In this document: positions 55,630 through 63,730 of the stretch, piece after piece | How positions within the stretch are numbered: position 1 is the stretch's first letter | How the letters are laid out: every line of letters begins with the position of its first letter | Assembly (NCBI RefSeq): GCF_023716565.1 | Contig: NZ_CP071849.1 | Coordinates: 1,054,001-1,118,000 of the forward strand | Direction of reading: 5' to 3' | Length of the DNA stretch: 64,000 nt | Source of the DNA: Vibrio sp. SCSIO 43136 | GTDB lineage: Bacteria > Pseudomonadota > Gammaproteobacteria > Enterobacterales > Vibrionaceae | Notes under the pieces: model-generated | What the model saw: the letters and a program-made list of their open reading frames with translations, nothing else | What the model was told of the DNA's origin: nothing | Databases searched by the model: none | Made by a program: the position numbers and the translations under genes

Positions 55630-57324
55630 ATGAAAAATGATGCCAGTTCTAACAAACTCGTCAAATGGTGGCATGACGCCGTTGTCTATCAGATTTATCC
55701 TCGTAGTTTTAATGATTCTAATGGGGATGGCATTGGTGATATTCCCGGAATTACTCAAAAGTTAGACCACATTGCAAAGCTAGGTGCCAATGTCATTTGG
55801 TTGAGTCCCGTTTATCAATCGCCAATGAATGACAATGGTTATGATATTTCCGATTACTACGCCATCGCTCCTGAGTTTGGCACCATGGAAGACATGGATG
55901 AGTTGATCGCTCAAGCGGACGCTCGAGGAATTAAAATAGTCATGGATTTGGTGGTTAACCATACCTCAGACCAACACCCATGGTTTATTGAATCCAAAAG
56001 CTCAAAAGATAACCCTAAGCGTGATTGGTACATTTGGAAAGATGCTAAGCCCAGTGGTGCTGAACCTAACAACTGGGAATCTTTCTTTACACCAAAAGCT
56101 TGGACTTGGGGTGATGAACGCAACCAATTCTACCTCCACCTATTTGCGCACGAACAACCGGATTTGAACTGGGCTAATCCAGAAGTGCGCCATGCCGTTT
56201 ACGACATGATGCATTTTTGGCTGAAAAAAGGGCTCGGTGGATTTCGCATGGACGTAATCAATATGATTGGCAAACCAAGCGACTACCCCGACGCAACGAT
56301 ATTTGACCAAGGGGTTGCTGGCTGGGAACACTGGGCAAATTCTAGTTTATGTCATCAATATCTAAGAGAAATGCACGATCAAGTGCTGCAACACTACGAC
56401 GTATTGACTGTCGGAGAAACACCATTTACCACCACACTTGATGGTCAGTATTATTCTCATCCGGATAGAAATGAGCTTTCGATGATCTTCCAATTCGAAC
56501 ACGTCAGCATCGACCGCGAAGAGCACAATGCGGTAAGAAAACCGTTCGATCTGGTAGAGTACAAGCGCATTATGTCGAAGTGGCAGCAGGCACTGCATGG
56601 TAAAGGCTGGAACAGTGTTTATTGGAGCAACCATGACCAACCTCGTCCAATTGGCCGCTATGCCGATGATAGTGAAGCCTATCGAGTCATCAGTGCCAAA
56701 ATGCTCGGCACAGTATTACATTTGATGAGTGGTACGCCCTATATCTATCAGGGTGAAGAGCTGGGGATGACCAATACACACTTTAACTCAATCGATGAAT
56801 TTAACGATTTGATGGCACACTTCCATTATCAAAAAATGATTGATAAGGGCATTAGCAAGCAAGATGCTATTGATTTCCTCAACGCATTTTCGCGAGATCA
56901 CGCACGAGTGCCCATGCAATGGGACAATACACAACACGCAGGCTTCACCTCTGGTACACCATGGTTACCACTCAATCCAAACTATACCTATATCAATGCC
57001 AATCAGTGCCACCAAGACCATGACTCTGTTTACTATCACTACAAACAGTTAATTGAGCTAAGGAAAAGCAGAGAATATGGCGAGACTGTCGTTTATGGTG
57101 GGCATCGATTAATTGACGAAAAAGACAGTGATATTTACGCTTACCAAAGATTCAGCGACAACCAGACCTTAATGGTCATCGCTAACTTTAGCGGTGAGGT
57201 TCAAACACGAAGTTATCAAGGCGAGATTAAGAATGTCGTCATCAATAATTACCCACTACCAATCAAGTCATTGGACAACCTCACACTCGAACCCTATCAA
57301 GTCATCGTCGTAGAACTAGCATAA
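55630..57324 (+). CDS. aglA: Alpha-glucosidase, GH13 family
   Basis: A cytoplasmic TIM-barrel hydrolase of 564 residues (no signal peptide) that cleaves terminal alpha-glucosyl residues from imported di- or oligosaccharides. It starts with VVYQIYPRSFNDSNGDGIGD. Conserved GH13 regions: VMDLVVNHTSDQHPWF (I), the nucleophile D208 in GGFRMDVINM (II), the acid/base E263 in VGETPF (III) and D336 in SNHDQPRPIGRY (IV). The family spans oligo-1,6-glucosidase, trehalose-6-phosphate hydrolase and sucrose-active enzymes; alpha-glucosidase of the AglA type is favoured by linkage to an AglEFGK-like importer. AGGAG precedes the ATG. Confidence 0.92.
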   Translation: MKNDASSNKLVKWWHDAVVYQIYPRSFNDSNGDGIGDIPGITQKLDHIAKLGANVIWLSPVYQSPMNDNGYDISDYYAIAPEFGTMEDMDELIAQADARGIKIVMDLVVNHTSDQHPWFIESKSSKDNPKRDWYIWKDAKPSGAEPNNWESFFTPKAWTWGDERNQFYLHLFAHEQPDLNWANPEVRHAVYDMMHFWLKKGLGGFRMDVINMIGKPSDYPDATIFDQGVAGWEHWANSSLCHQYLREMHDQVLQHYDVLTVGETPFTTTLDGQYYSHPDRNELSMIFQFEHVSIDREEHNAVRKPFDLVEYKRIMSKWQQALHGKGWNSVYWSNHDQPRPIGRYADDSEAYRVISAKMLGTVLHLMSGTPYIYQGEELGMTNTHFNSIDEFNDLMAHFHYQKMIDKGISKQDAIDFLNAFSRDHARVPMQWDNTQHAGFTSGTPWLPLNPNYTYINANQCHQDHDSVYYHYKQLIELRKSREYGETVVYGGHRLIDEKDSDIYAYQRFSDNQTLMVIANFSGEVQTRSYQGEIKNVVINNYPLPIKSLDNLTLEPYQVIVVELA

Positions 57325-57335
57325 TTGCCCCCCAC

Positions 57336-57356
57336 CCTTGCCACCCGGTGGCAAGG
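57336..57356 (+). terminator. Terminator hairpin after aglA
   Basis: CCTTGCCACC / GGTGGCAAGG, essentially perfect arms, followed by CCATCTTTT. It runs directly into the tandem repeat, so the T-tract is interrupted by CCC runs. Confidence 0.7.
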
Positions 57357-57360
57357 CCAT

Positions 57361-57452
57361 CTTTTCCCTTTTCCCTTTTACCCTTTTCCCTTTTACCCTT
57401 TTACCCTTTTACCCTTTTACCCTTTCACCCTTTCACCCATTTGTCCCTTCCC
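57361..57452. repeat. Tandem CCCTTTT / ACCCTTTT repeat (G-rich on the minus strand)
   Basis: Twelve CCC runs occur, most separated by TTTT, TTTTA or TTTCA (7- and 8-base periods). The minus strand reads as GGG runs with 4-5 base A/T-rich loops, the pattern that can fold into a G-quadruplex. Open frames read through it give only Phe/Pro/Leu-rich peptides. Confidence 0.85.
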
Positions 57453-57506
57453 ATCAAGTTTCTCCAATAACCCGCTTGTTATTTCATCATGCTTGTACAA
57501 TACTAG

Positions 57507-57524
57507 ACCGACTAATCAGTCGGT
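57507..57524. promoter_or_regulatory. TetR-type operator in the aldehyde dehydrogenase promoter
   Basis: ACCGACT-AATC-AGTCGGT is a perfect inverted 7-mer with a four-base spacer. It starts six bases after a possible -10 box (TACAAT, 57496-57501) and ends 29 bases before the start codon. The adjacent TetR gene is the likely binder. Confidence 0.65.
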
Positions 57525-57553
57525 TTTGAGTTTATACTTACAAGGAGACTCTC

Positions 57554-58978
57554 ATGGGCGCAGTACAACAAGACTTCACTATCGATAAAGAAATTGCACA
57601 GCTTCATACAGAATTTGAAAAACTGTCCTTGGCGTTCCAGCAAGAGCCTTATCCAAGCATTGAAAGCCGTGCAGCAAGAATTACGCAGCTCAAAGAGTCG
57701 ATCATCGAACACAAACAAGCACTGGCTGATGCGCTTAGTGCTGACTACGGCTACCGTAGCCCTTTTGATACCCTGTTATCCGACATAGTGACCGTATGTG
57801 CTAACAGCCATTACACACTTAAAAACCTCAAAAAATGGACGAAACCACAACGACGTCACTCTGGCCTACTGTTGATGCCATCAAGCGTACATGTCTATCA
57901 GCAACCGCTTGGCATTGTGGGGATCATTACGCCTTGGAATTTTCCGGTAAACCTAAGCATGAATCCGACGATTACTGCGCTCGCAGCAGGAAATCGTGTG
58001 ATGCTCAAGATGAGTGAATTCACTCCCAACACCAACCAAGTTTTACGACAGGTTTTAAAACCACTCGAAGACCATATCGTATTGATTGAGGGTGAAGCAG
58101 AAATCTCAAGTGCATTTAGTCGCCTTAAGTTTGATCATTTGTTCTTTACAGGCTCAACCGCCGTAGGTAAACACATCGCTCATGCAGCGACAGATAATCT
58201 AACCCCAATTACTCTAGAACTAGGTGGTAAATCTCCTACCATCATCGATAACAAAATCGACATGAAATCCGCCGTCGACGCAATCTTAACCGGTAAGTCA
58301 ATTAACTCAGGTCAAATCTGTGTAGCGCCCGACTATGTATTCTTGCCTAAAGAGCGAGAACAAGAATTTATTAAGATGTACCGCGATAGATTCAACCACT
58401 TTTACGCTAGCCAAAAACAAGACAGTGGCTATGGTTGTATCATCGATCAGCGCCAGTACGACAGGCTACAAGGCTATTTGAGTGATGCTGTAGAAAAAGG
58501 AGCAAAGCTTCACCCAATGGAAGCGCCATCCACTGGTGAGAACTTTCTCCCGCCGACGCTAGTTACTGAAGTCGACGGCACAATGGAGATCATGCAGCAT
58601 GAGATTTTCGGAAGCTTGCTGCCTATCATGACCTACGACAAAATAGAGCAGGTCTATGACTACATCAATAAAGGTGAGCGACCTCTAGCGCTCTACTTGA
58701 TGAGTGATGACAAAGCACTGATTGAGAAAACACTGAAACAGACACACAGTGGTGGGGTTGCAATCAACGACACCCTGTTTCATGTCGCAGCGGATGACGC
58801 ACCATTTGGTGGCATCGGACATTCTGGCATGGGCAGCTATCACGGCATTGAAGGCTTTAAAACCTTCTCTCATAGCAAAACTGTGTTAAAAAGTGCTTCA
58901 TGGTTGCCACGCAGCGCCTTTTTATTGAAACATCGAGATCTAGCTGCCAAAGTGCTTGGCAAACTATTTGTACGTTAA
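57554..58978 (+). CDS. NAD(P)-dependent aldehyde dehydrogenase (coniferyl-aldehyde dehydrogenase-like)
   Basis: Oxidises an aldehyde to the acid with NAD(P)+ in the cytoplasm. At 474 residues it belongs to the short class 3/CalB-like subgroup. Catalytic residues: general base E222 in LELGGKSP and nucleophile C256 in INSGQICVAPDYV, spaced 34 residues apart as in the family. Also visible are IITPWNFPVNLSMNPTITAL, the Rossmann FTGSTAVGKHIA and QHEIFGSLLPI. The substrate is not fixed by sequence; aromatic or medium-chain aldehydes are usual. AAGGAG precedes the ATG. It is followed after 9 bases by a TetR gene, and a palindromic operator upstream suggests repression by it, i.e. an aldehyde-stress response unit. 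Confidence 0.92.
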   Translation: MGAVQQDFTIDKEIAQLHTEFEKLSLAFQQEPYPSIESRAARITQLKESIIEHKQALADALSADYGYRSPFDTLLSDIVTVCANSHYTLKNLKKWTKPQRRHSGLLLMPSSVHVYQQPLGIVGIITPWNFPVNLSMNPTITALAAGNRVMLKMSEFTPNTNQVLRQVLKPLEDHIVLIEGEAEISSAFSRLKFDHLFFTGSTAVGKHIAHAATDNLTPITLELGGKSPTIIDNKIDMKSAVDAILTGKSINSGQICVAPDYVFLPKEREQEFIKMYRDRFNHFYASQKQDSGYGCIIDQRQYDRLQGYLSDAVEKGAKLHPMEAPSTGENFLPPTLVTEVDGTMEIMQHEIFGSLLPIMTYDKIEQVYDYINKGERPLALYLMSDDKALIEKTLKQTHSGGVAINDTLFHVAADDAPFGGIGHSGMGSYHGIEGFKTFSHSKTVLKSASWLPRSAFLLKHRDLAAKVLGKLFVR

Positions 58979-58987
58979 GGGATACTA

Positions 58988-59548
58988 GTGTCAAAGAAAA
59001 AACAGCAAATACTGGATACTGCCTTGGAGCTGTTCGTCGCCCAAGGCATCAGTGAAACTTCTACCGCCAGTATTGCTAAGACTGCAGGTGTGGCCAATGG
59101 AACCTTGTTTCATCATTTCGCCAACAAGGAAATGCTGTGTCATGCCCTGTACGCTGAGCTAAAAATGGCTTTGATCGAAGAAATTCTTCAAGATTTGCCA
59201 GAAGACTTAGCGCAGAAAGGTCAACAACTTTGGTTGAGAGCGCTTGAGTGGTTTGTATCCCACCCTGCGGCGCTCAAATACCTTCAGCGCTACTACGTCT
59301 GGTATGAGAACCCAGAACAAGACAGTATGGCTATGTTTAGAGAACTCAATCAGTTCTTGTATCGATACTTTGAAGATTGTCAAAAGCAAGGTATTTTGGC
59401 CACCCAACCACTCGACTACCTAGCTCTGATGGCACAGAACACCCTGTTTACGACCGCAGACTTTCTGATACGTTATCCACTACAAGATACGCCAGAATTT
59501 AGAGCCTCTGCCTGCCAACAAAGCCTAGGTATCGCCATCGCTCGGTAA
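58988..59548 (+). CDS. TetR-family regulator of the aldehyde dehydrogenase operon
   Basis: A 186-residue TetR protein with N-terminal helix-turn-helix KKQQILDTALELFVAQGISE, TSTASIAKTAGVANGTLFHH (the recognition helix) and FANKEMLCHAL (about 3-48). The all-helical C-domain should bind the inducer, possibly the aldehyde handled by the enzyme encoded just upstream. It starts at a GTG with AAGGGA upstream, 9 bases after the aldehyde dehydrogenase stop, so it is cotranscribed. The ACCGACT-N4-AGTCGGT palindrome in front of the operon gives the expected autoregulatory loop (inference). Confidence 0.92.
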   Translation: MSKKKQQILDTALELFVAQGISETSTASIAKTAGVANGTLFHHFANKEMLCHALYAELKMALIEEILQDLPEDLAQKGQQLWLRALEWFVSHPAALKYLQRYYVWYENPEQDSMAMFRELNQFLYRYFEDCQKQGILATQPLDYLALMAQNTLFTTADFLIRYPLQDTPEFRASACQQSLGIAIAR

Positions 59549-59553
59549 CAGTT

Positions 59554-59580
59554 CGAGCTAGCTTAGAGCTAGCTCGATTT
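59554..59580 (+). terminator. Hairpin at the end of the aldehyde dehydrogenase/TetR operon
   Basis: A perfect 9-bp CGAGCTAGC / GCTAGCTCG stem with a TTAGA loop, followed by ATTTG. It overlaps the last codons of the convergent minus-strand gene. The weak T-run makes efficiency uncertain. Confidence 0.6.
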
Positions 59581-60210
59581 GTATTCACCTACCCAATCGA
59601 CCCAGTCTTGAATTTCTGATGGATTACCATTGGATTTAAAAAATCTCGGCACACTTTGAGGGCACTTCATGTCCAGGTTGGTTTGGCACCAAGTGTTAAG
59701 TTTGTAGTGGCTGCTATAACCTTCTTGCCAAGCTTTATAAACCTCATCAAGTTTGGCATAAAACTGCTTATCCCCTCGACCGCGCTCAGCTCGCCACGGG
59801 TATGACTTGATCGTTTGTTGGCTTTGGTACGCAGCGTTACCGATAGCATGGAGCAATTTACTCAGGGTATCAGTACCAAAATCTTCAATTTGTAACGTCT
59901 TAACCTTGTCGATATCGTCCCCAACCAACATGGCTACTCGTTCTAGCAAAAAGTTCATTTCAATTTTGGGGCGCAGTTCATAAGCGATCATATTAAGCCG
60001 TTCCCCAATCTCATCAAGCATCTCATCGCGCGTGAACGTGCCCGTTTTGATCGCTTTTTTAAACGCTTTTACGTTATCTGTTTTTTCTGACAGATAACGC
60101 TGTAGATCGGGGTACTCATCTAACGAGTTAATATTCTTACTGAAAACTTCCAGCAGTTTATCTTGATCTACCAGTAACTTACCTAAGTCTGATTTCGCTT
60201 TACTATCCAC
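59569..60210 (-). CDS. Conserved hypothetical protein
   Basis: A 213-residue soluble, charged, mostly helical protein with no signal peptide or membrane segment. I do not recognise a domain. The first half is Lys/Asp/Leu-rich helix (DKLLEVFSKNINSLDEYPDL). The second half has several tryptophans (YPWRAERGRGDKQFYAKLDE, VYKAWQEGY, IQDWVDWVGEY) and two cysteines (WCQTNLDMKCPQSV). It is monocistronic, divergent from the outer-membrane protein gene across 223 bases and convergent with the TetR gene, whose terminator overlaps its 3' end. Codon use resembles the neighbours, so the gene appears real. Confidence 0.75.
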   Translation of the reverse strand: MDSKAKSDLGKLLVDQDKLLEVFSKNINSLDEYPDLQRYLSEKTDNVKAFKKAIKTGTFTRDEMLDEIGERLNMIAYELRPKIEMNFLLERVAMLVGDDIDKVKTLQIEDFGTDTLSKLLHAIGNAAYQSQQTIKSYPWRAERGRGDKQFYAKLDEVYKAWQEGYSSHYKLNTWCQTNLDMKCPQSVPRFFKSNGNPSEIQDWVDWVGEYKSS

Positions 60211-60433
60211 TAGACGGCCTTTTTGAAATTATAATTTTGGCCGAGCTTATCATAAAACACGCTCTGATAAGCGCTAATTATTACTAACGATTATTAATGC
60301 CCTTTATATTCACTAGTATTGGTTGCCACTCAATAATGCCCCCGAAAAGCAAAGTCGTGCTCAACACTACGGCGTCTATATATAAAAACCGGAAATTACA
60401 GCAAGGAGTCGCTGCTAACTTATTGGAGTTACA

Positions 60434-60949
60434 ATGAAAAAAGTTCTACTAGCCACTGCTATTCTTGCAGGTTCAACGTTTGCAACTACAGCCTCTGCAA
60501 ATATGGATTTCTCTATCTTAGGTGGCTACGATAGCGACAGCTTACTGACATTCGGCGCTGAACTGGGCTACAACGATGTTATCTTTGGCCTGCAATCTTA
60601 CGGTAGCCAAACGAGCAGCATCGGTGTTGCAGAAGAATCTTACTCTGACTGGGGTCTATACGGTGGTTACCGTCTACCAAACGGTCTTGCGCTAAAAGCA
60701 GGCGCAGTATTGAGTGATATTTCGATCACTGGTCAAGAAGGTAAAGTGACCTACAAAGGTGAAGAAACCTTGTTCCGTCCTTTCATTGGTGCTGGTTTTG
60801 GCACTGGCAACTGGACATTAAACCTTCACTACGCTCTTGGAGCCGAAACGACTATCAAGCCAAAAGGTAGCGATGGCTCAGTATCTAAAAAAGGTCAACT
60901 AGTTAGCTATGAAGGTAACTGGTCCCTAATGGCAGGCTACCGTTTCTAA
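60434..60949 (+). CDS. Small outer-membrane beta-barrel protein
   Basis: A 171-residue exported protein. The signal peptide MKKVLLATAILAGSTFATT ends with ASA before NMDFS. The mature 148 residues alternate hydrophobic and polar positions as beta-strands (LLTFGAELGYNDVIFGLQSY, WGLYGGYRLPNGLALKAGAV, FRPFIGAGFGTGNWTLNLHY, NWSLMAGYRF). The terminal Phe after Tyr-Arg is the BAM-recognition signature, giving an eight-strand barrel like OmpX/OmpW-type proteins. Function unknown. GGAG precedes the ATG and a strong terminator follows, so it is monocistronic. Confidence 0.85.
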   Translation: MKKVLLATAILAGSTFATTASANMDFSILGGYDSDSLLTFGAELGYNDVIFGLQSYGSQTSSIGVAEESYSDWGLYGGYRLPNGLALKAGAVLSDISITGQEGKVTYKGEETLFRPFIGAGFGTGNWTLNLHYALGAETTIKPKGSDGSVSKKGQLVSYEGNWSLMAGYRF

Positions 60950-60991
60950 GCGAGTTAGCACAAATCATCTAATCACTGGTTTGCCATTTTT

Positions 60992-61021
60992 GCTCGGGAG
61001 TATCACTCCCGAGCTTTTTTG
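60992..61021 (+). terminator. Rho-independent terminator of the outer-membrane protein gene
   Basis: A perfect 9-bp GCTCGGGAG / CTCCCGAGC stem with a TATCA loop and a T-tract interrupted only after six T residues. Confidence 0.93.
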
Positions 61022-61036
61022 TATCTATCACCCGTT

Positions 61037-61450
61037 CTACTCGATGTTGGTTAAGGTACTCAAATCTAAATAGTGGCTCAGTTGGCTATCGATAAACTCG
61101 AGATCAGCAGGGAAAAGATCCTGACGGGGTATTTGCTGCAGGGTGTACCAATAAAACGTCTGTTGTCTTTCAGGGTCAACGGCTTGCGGAGTCTGACCCT
61201 CCACCAGTTGGAAGATGGTAAACTCAATATCACCGCCCAACTGGTTCTTGTAACTATGACGTCCCAGTGCAGGTAAGTCGGTCAGTCCAGTCTCTTCAAA
61301 TAGCTCTCGACTGGCAGCCACTATCGGGAACTCTCCCTCATCGACCGATCCACCAGGAAATTCAAAAACCATCCCTAGAGAATGCCTAAATCGTTTCTGA
61401 ATAAGCACTTTTCCATCGTGAACGACCACAGCCATTGCAAGATCTGTCAT
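61037..61450 (-). CDS. Nudix hydrolase
   Basis: A 137-residue pyrophosphohydrolase. The Nudix box is complete: GSVDEGEFPIVAASRELFEE followed by TGL, matching GX5EX7REUXEEXGU, preceded by VLIQKRFRHSLGMVFEFPGG. Nudix enzymes hydrolyse nucleoside diphosphates linked to another group, often for housecleaning (e.g. oxidised nucleotides), with Mg2+. The substrate is not identifiable. The start at 61450 (MTDLAMAVVV) is favoured by AAGGA 8 bases upstream; GTG at 61456 is the alternative. A terminator belonging to the upstream chemoreceptor overlaps its leader, so it is probably transcribed separately. Confidence 0.92.
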   Translation of the reverse strand: MTDLAMAVVVHDGKVLIQKRFRHSLGMVFEFPGGSVDEGEFPIVAASRELFEETGLTDLPALGRHSYKNQLGGDIEFTIFQLVEGQTPQAVDPERQQTFYWYTLQQIPRQDLFPADLEFIDSQLSHYLDLSTLTNIE

Positions 61451-61464
61451 CAACACATTCCTTG

Positions 61465-61505
61465 AAAAAAAATAGGCTTCATCATCCTAAAGGAAGATAA
61501 AGCCC
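61465..61505 (-). terminator. Rho-independent terminator of the PAS/MCP operon
   Basis: On the minus strand GGGCTT-type arms with inner ATC/GAT and TCCT/AGGA pairs (two single mismatches) form a long stem ending AAGCCT, followed by A and eight T residues. Confidence 0.8.
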
Positions 61506-61523
61506 GTTGCACCTCATAAGCGA

Positions 61524-63029
61524 TTAATTAAGTTCTTGTTTTTCTATGACCATCTTATCGAGCAGTCTTAAAAGCTGATTACTTGAGGCTTCCATAGTCT
61601 CGACATATTGCACAATTTGATCGCGTAGGTTTTGATCGCTTTCCCACCCCTTATCCAGCAGCCCTATAGCAGCAGTTATAGATTCATGGACGATAGCATG
61701 CGGTTGGTCAATTGAAGCAAAGGCACGAGTCGCATTAAAGTGTGCACCTTGTTCACCATAATACCAGTGACCAAAGGAGCAACTATGGGTATCGATGGTG
61801 ACCGCTTTACGACTGTCCATATCCGTCGGGTCAGAAATCGCACGATACGCAGTTTGCTTAAACACCATCAAATCGGTTTTCACCAAAGCGCCTTCAACTT
61901 GGTCTTTGGCAAATGATGCGTAACTGGTGGTTTGTTTGGCAGACTCGAGTAACTGTTCAATATTTTGGTGTACTTGGCCCACCAACTCACTGGCAATATC
62001 CGTCGATTGGGTAGACTGGCTAGACAAATCAGTGATGGTTTCCACCCTGCCTGCAAAAGACGCCAAGATAGAACTGATCTCATCGGCAATCTCTTTGGTC
62101 CGTTCAGACAAGGCTTTCACTTCATCCGCCACCACCGCAAAGCCGCGCCCCTGTTCACCGGCCCTTGCAGCTTCAATAGAAGCATTAAGCGCAAGCAAGT
62201 TGGTTTGGTCTGCGATATCCGTGATATTAGACAGCGCTTTGGTGATCACTTGGCTATCTTGGTTTAGCTGAGTCACCACGCCAGACACCCCTTCAACGTT
62301 TTCGCTAATGGTGCTAAGTGAACCCACAATTTGCGCTACAGATTCTCGGCTTTGCTGTGTTGAAGTTGCGTTATCTCTAGCTAGGCGTTCCACTTCGGTA
62401 ATTTTATCGCTCATCACACTCAAATCGGTTTGACTTGCTTGAAGGTCTTCGATGAGAAAGCGAGTATTTTGGGCGTAAAGACGACCGTTCAATTCGTTTT
62501 TCGAAATGTATTCAATGTTCTCTTTCATCGCAGAAAGCGATTCATTGATGTGTTTAAGAGAATGCTTGAGTGAACCGGGAAGCGCCACTGGAAATGTCGG
62601 ACGCGAGAAATCATTTTTGGCCGCATAGCGAAAACAGCTTTCGACCTCGTTGAAATAGTTCTCCAAAATATCGAGAAACTCATTGAGCTCCCAAGCTACT
62701 TTGCCCACTTCCCCTAAACCCTTAGCCTTAGTGATTCGCCCGCTCAAGTAGCCTCGGTTTGCATCAAGCAAGATGTCGTTAATTTTTTCAAGCGTTGTTA
62801 GATATTTACTCATGCTACTGCTCACCTTCACCGACGATGCCAGCAAAATGATCGCCACGAAAATCATCGGCCAATCGAGATCATGATCAACCAACGCATG
62901 CCAAATCAAGTAAATGGCACAAACAACAGAGACGGCGACGTAAATTTTAAGCTTGGTATGGAGCATCGGGTTGCGACGGTAATGCTTGTCACTCGCGTTC
63001 ATTTTTGAACTAGGAATATTCACGTTCAT
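61524..63029 (-). CDS. Methyl-accepting chemotaxis protein with C-terminal zinc-binding CZB domain
   Basis: A 501-residue receptor. Two hydrophobic helices (about 27-45 and 53-70) are separated by only a few residues, so there is no periplasmic sensor. A HAMP-like and helical region (about 75-215) precedes the signalling hairpin (about 220-395; tip [20 protein letters not shown]). The C-terminus (about 400-485) is a chemoreceptor zinc-binding domain: [16 protein letters not shown] with its His/Cys ligands and the later [11 protein letters not shown] domains bind zinc through His3Cys and can respond to zinc or oxidants. The partner gene upstream encodes a separate PAS protein 5 bases away, whose last codons form this gene's GGGG ribosome binding site. 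Confidence 0.92.
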   Translation of the reverse strand: MNVNIPSSKMNASDKHYRRNPMLHTKLKIYVAVSVVCAIYLIWHALVDHDLDWPMIFVAIILLASSVKVSSSMSKYLTTLEKINDILLDANRGYLSGRITKAKGLGEVGKVAWELNEFLDILENYFNEVESCFRYAAKNDFSRPTFPVALPGSLKHSLKHINESLSAMKENIEYISKNELNGRLYAQNTRFLIEDLQASQTDLSVMSDKITEVERLARDNATSTQQSRESVAQIVGSLSTISENVEGVSGVVTQLNQDSQVITKALSNITDIADQTNLLALNASIEAARAGEQGRGFAVVADEVKALSERTKEIADEISSILASFAGRVETITDLSSQSTQSTDIASELVGQVHQNIEQLLESAKQTTSYASFAKDQVEGALVKTDLMVFKQTAYRAISDPTDMDSRKAVTIDTHSCSFGHWYYGEQGAHFNATRAFASIDQPHAIVHESITAAIGLLDKGWESDQNLRDQIVQYVETMEASSNQLLRLLDKMVIEKQELN

Positions 63030-63034
63030 CTTGG

Positions 63035-63592
63035 CTACCCCTTGTTCCCAGCTTCAAATAAGCTAATCACCAAATCTTGATACTCAACATTCAAAGCGTC
63101 TAGCTGCTCTTGAAGGTAAGCGAGCGATTGAAGCTCAGCTTCCTTATCAGAGCTAGCACGCTTTTCTATTTCTATCATCTTCTTATAGATTGGCTCGACC
63201 GTTTGAATGGCGGATTTAGGAGGACAGCGTCTGACCGATAGGTAGCCGCTAAGTTTGCCATTGGCGTCATATTCGGGGGTAACATTAGCAAACACCCAAT
63301 AGTAGCGACCATCTTTTCTCAAGTTCTTCACGAACCCAAAGAACTCTTGCTGCTTTTTAATGGTTTGCCACAAGAAGCGATAAACGCCTTTTGGCATATC
63401 TGGATGACGGACGATATTGTGGTTCACGTTAAGCAGTTCAGATTCCTTATAGAGAGCAATCTCCATAAAAATCCGATTGGCATAGGTAATATTCCCTTTG
63501 AGATCCGTTTTGCTCACGATGAACTCTTCTGGGTTGAGATGTACTTCTTCATCCACTATTTGGATTTTCTTGGTCCCGATCGCTTGCGCCAT
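63035..63592 (-). CDS. Aer-type PAS-domain sensor protein, partner of the downstream chemoreceptor
   Basis: A 185-residue soluble protein. The N-terminal PAS domain (about 18-130; [62 protein letters not shown] in two parts, [19 protein letters not shown]) closely resembles the FAD-binding PAS of Aer, including the WxxI and NLRKDG segments. A C-terminal helical coil (about 140-185) could dock on the receptor. There is no signalling hairpin of its own. Together with the adjacent transmembrane MCP it forms a split Aer, comparable to the CetB/CetA pair of Campylobacter for energy taxis. FAD binding is inferred from family. Confidence 0.9.
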   Translation of the reverse strand: MAQAIGTKKIQIVDEEVHLNPEEFIVSKTDLKGNITYANRIFMEIALYKESELLNVNHNIVRHPDMPKGVYRFLWQTIKKQQEFFGFVKNLRKDGRYYWVFANVTPEYDANGKLSGYLSVRRCPPKSAIQTVEPIYKKMIEIEKRASSDKEAELQSLAYLQEQLDALNVEYQDLVISLFEAGNKG

Positions 63593-63730
63593 ATTTTTCC
63601 CAACTAACTAATATTGGCCCACAACTATGTTATGGAAATAAATACTATTTGTTTCAAATATAGCGCATCCTAGTCGAGTTAGAAGTGGATAGGCAACCAA
63701 TAATTCGAGCTAATACTTCAATTTTGTAGA

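Noticed and set aside
57361..57452. Possible CRISPR array
   Set aside because: Units are only 7-8 bases with no spacers; this is a simple tandem repeat.
57325..57588. Phe/Pro/Leu-rich frames across the CCCTTTT repeat
   Set aside because: They are translations of a tandem repeat; they overlap the operator and the start of the aldehyde dehydrogenase gene.
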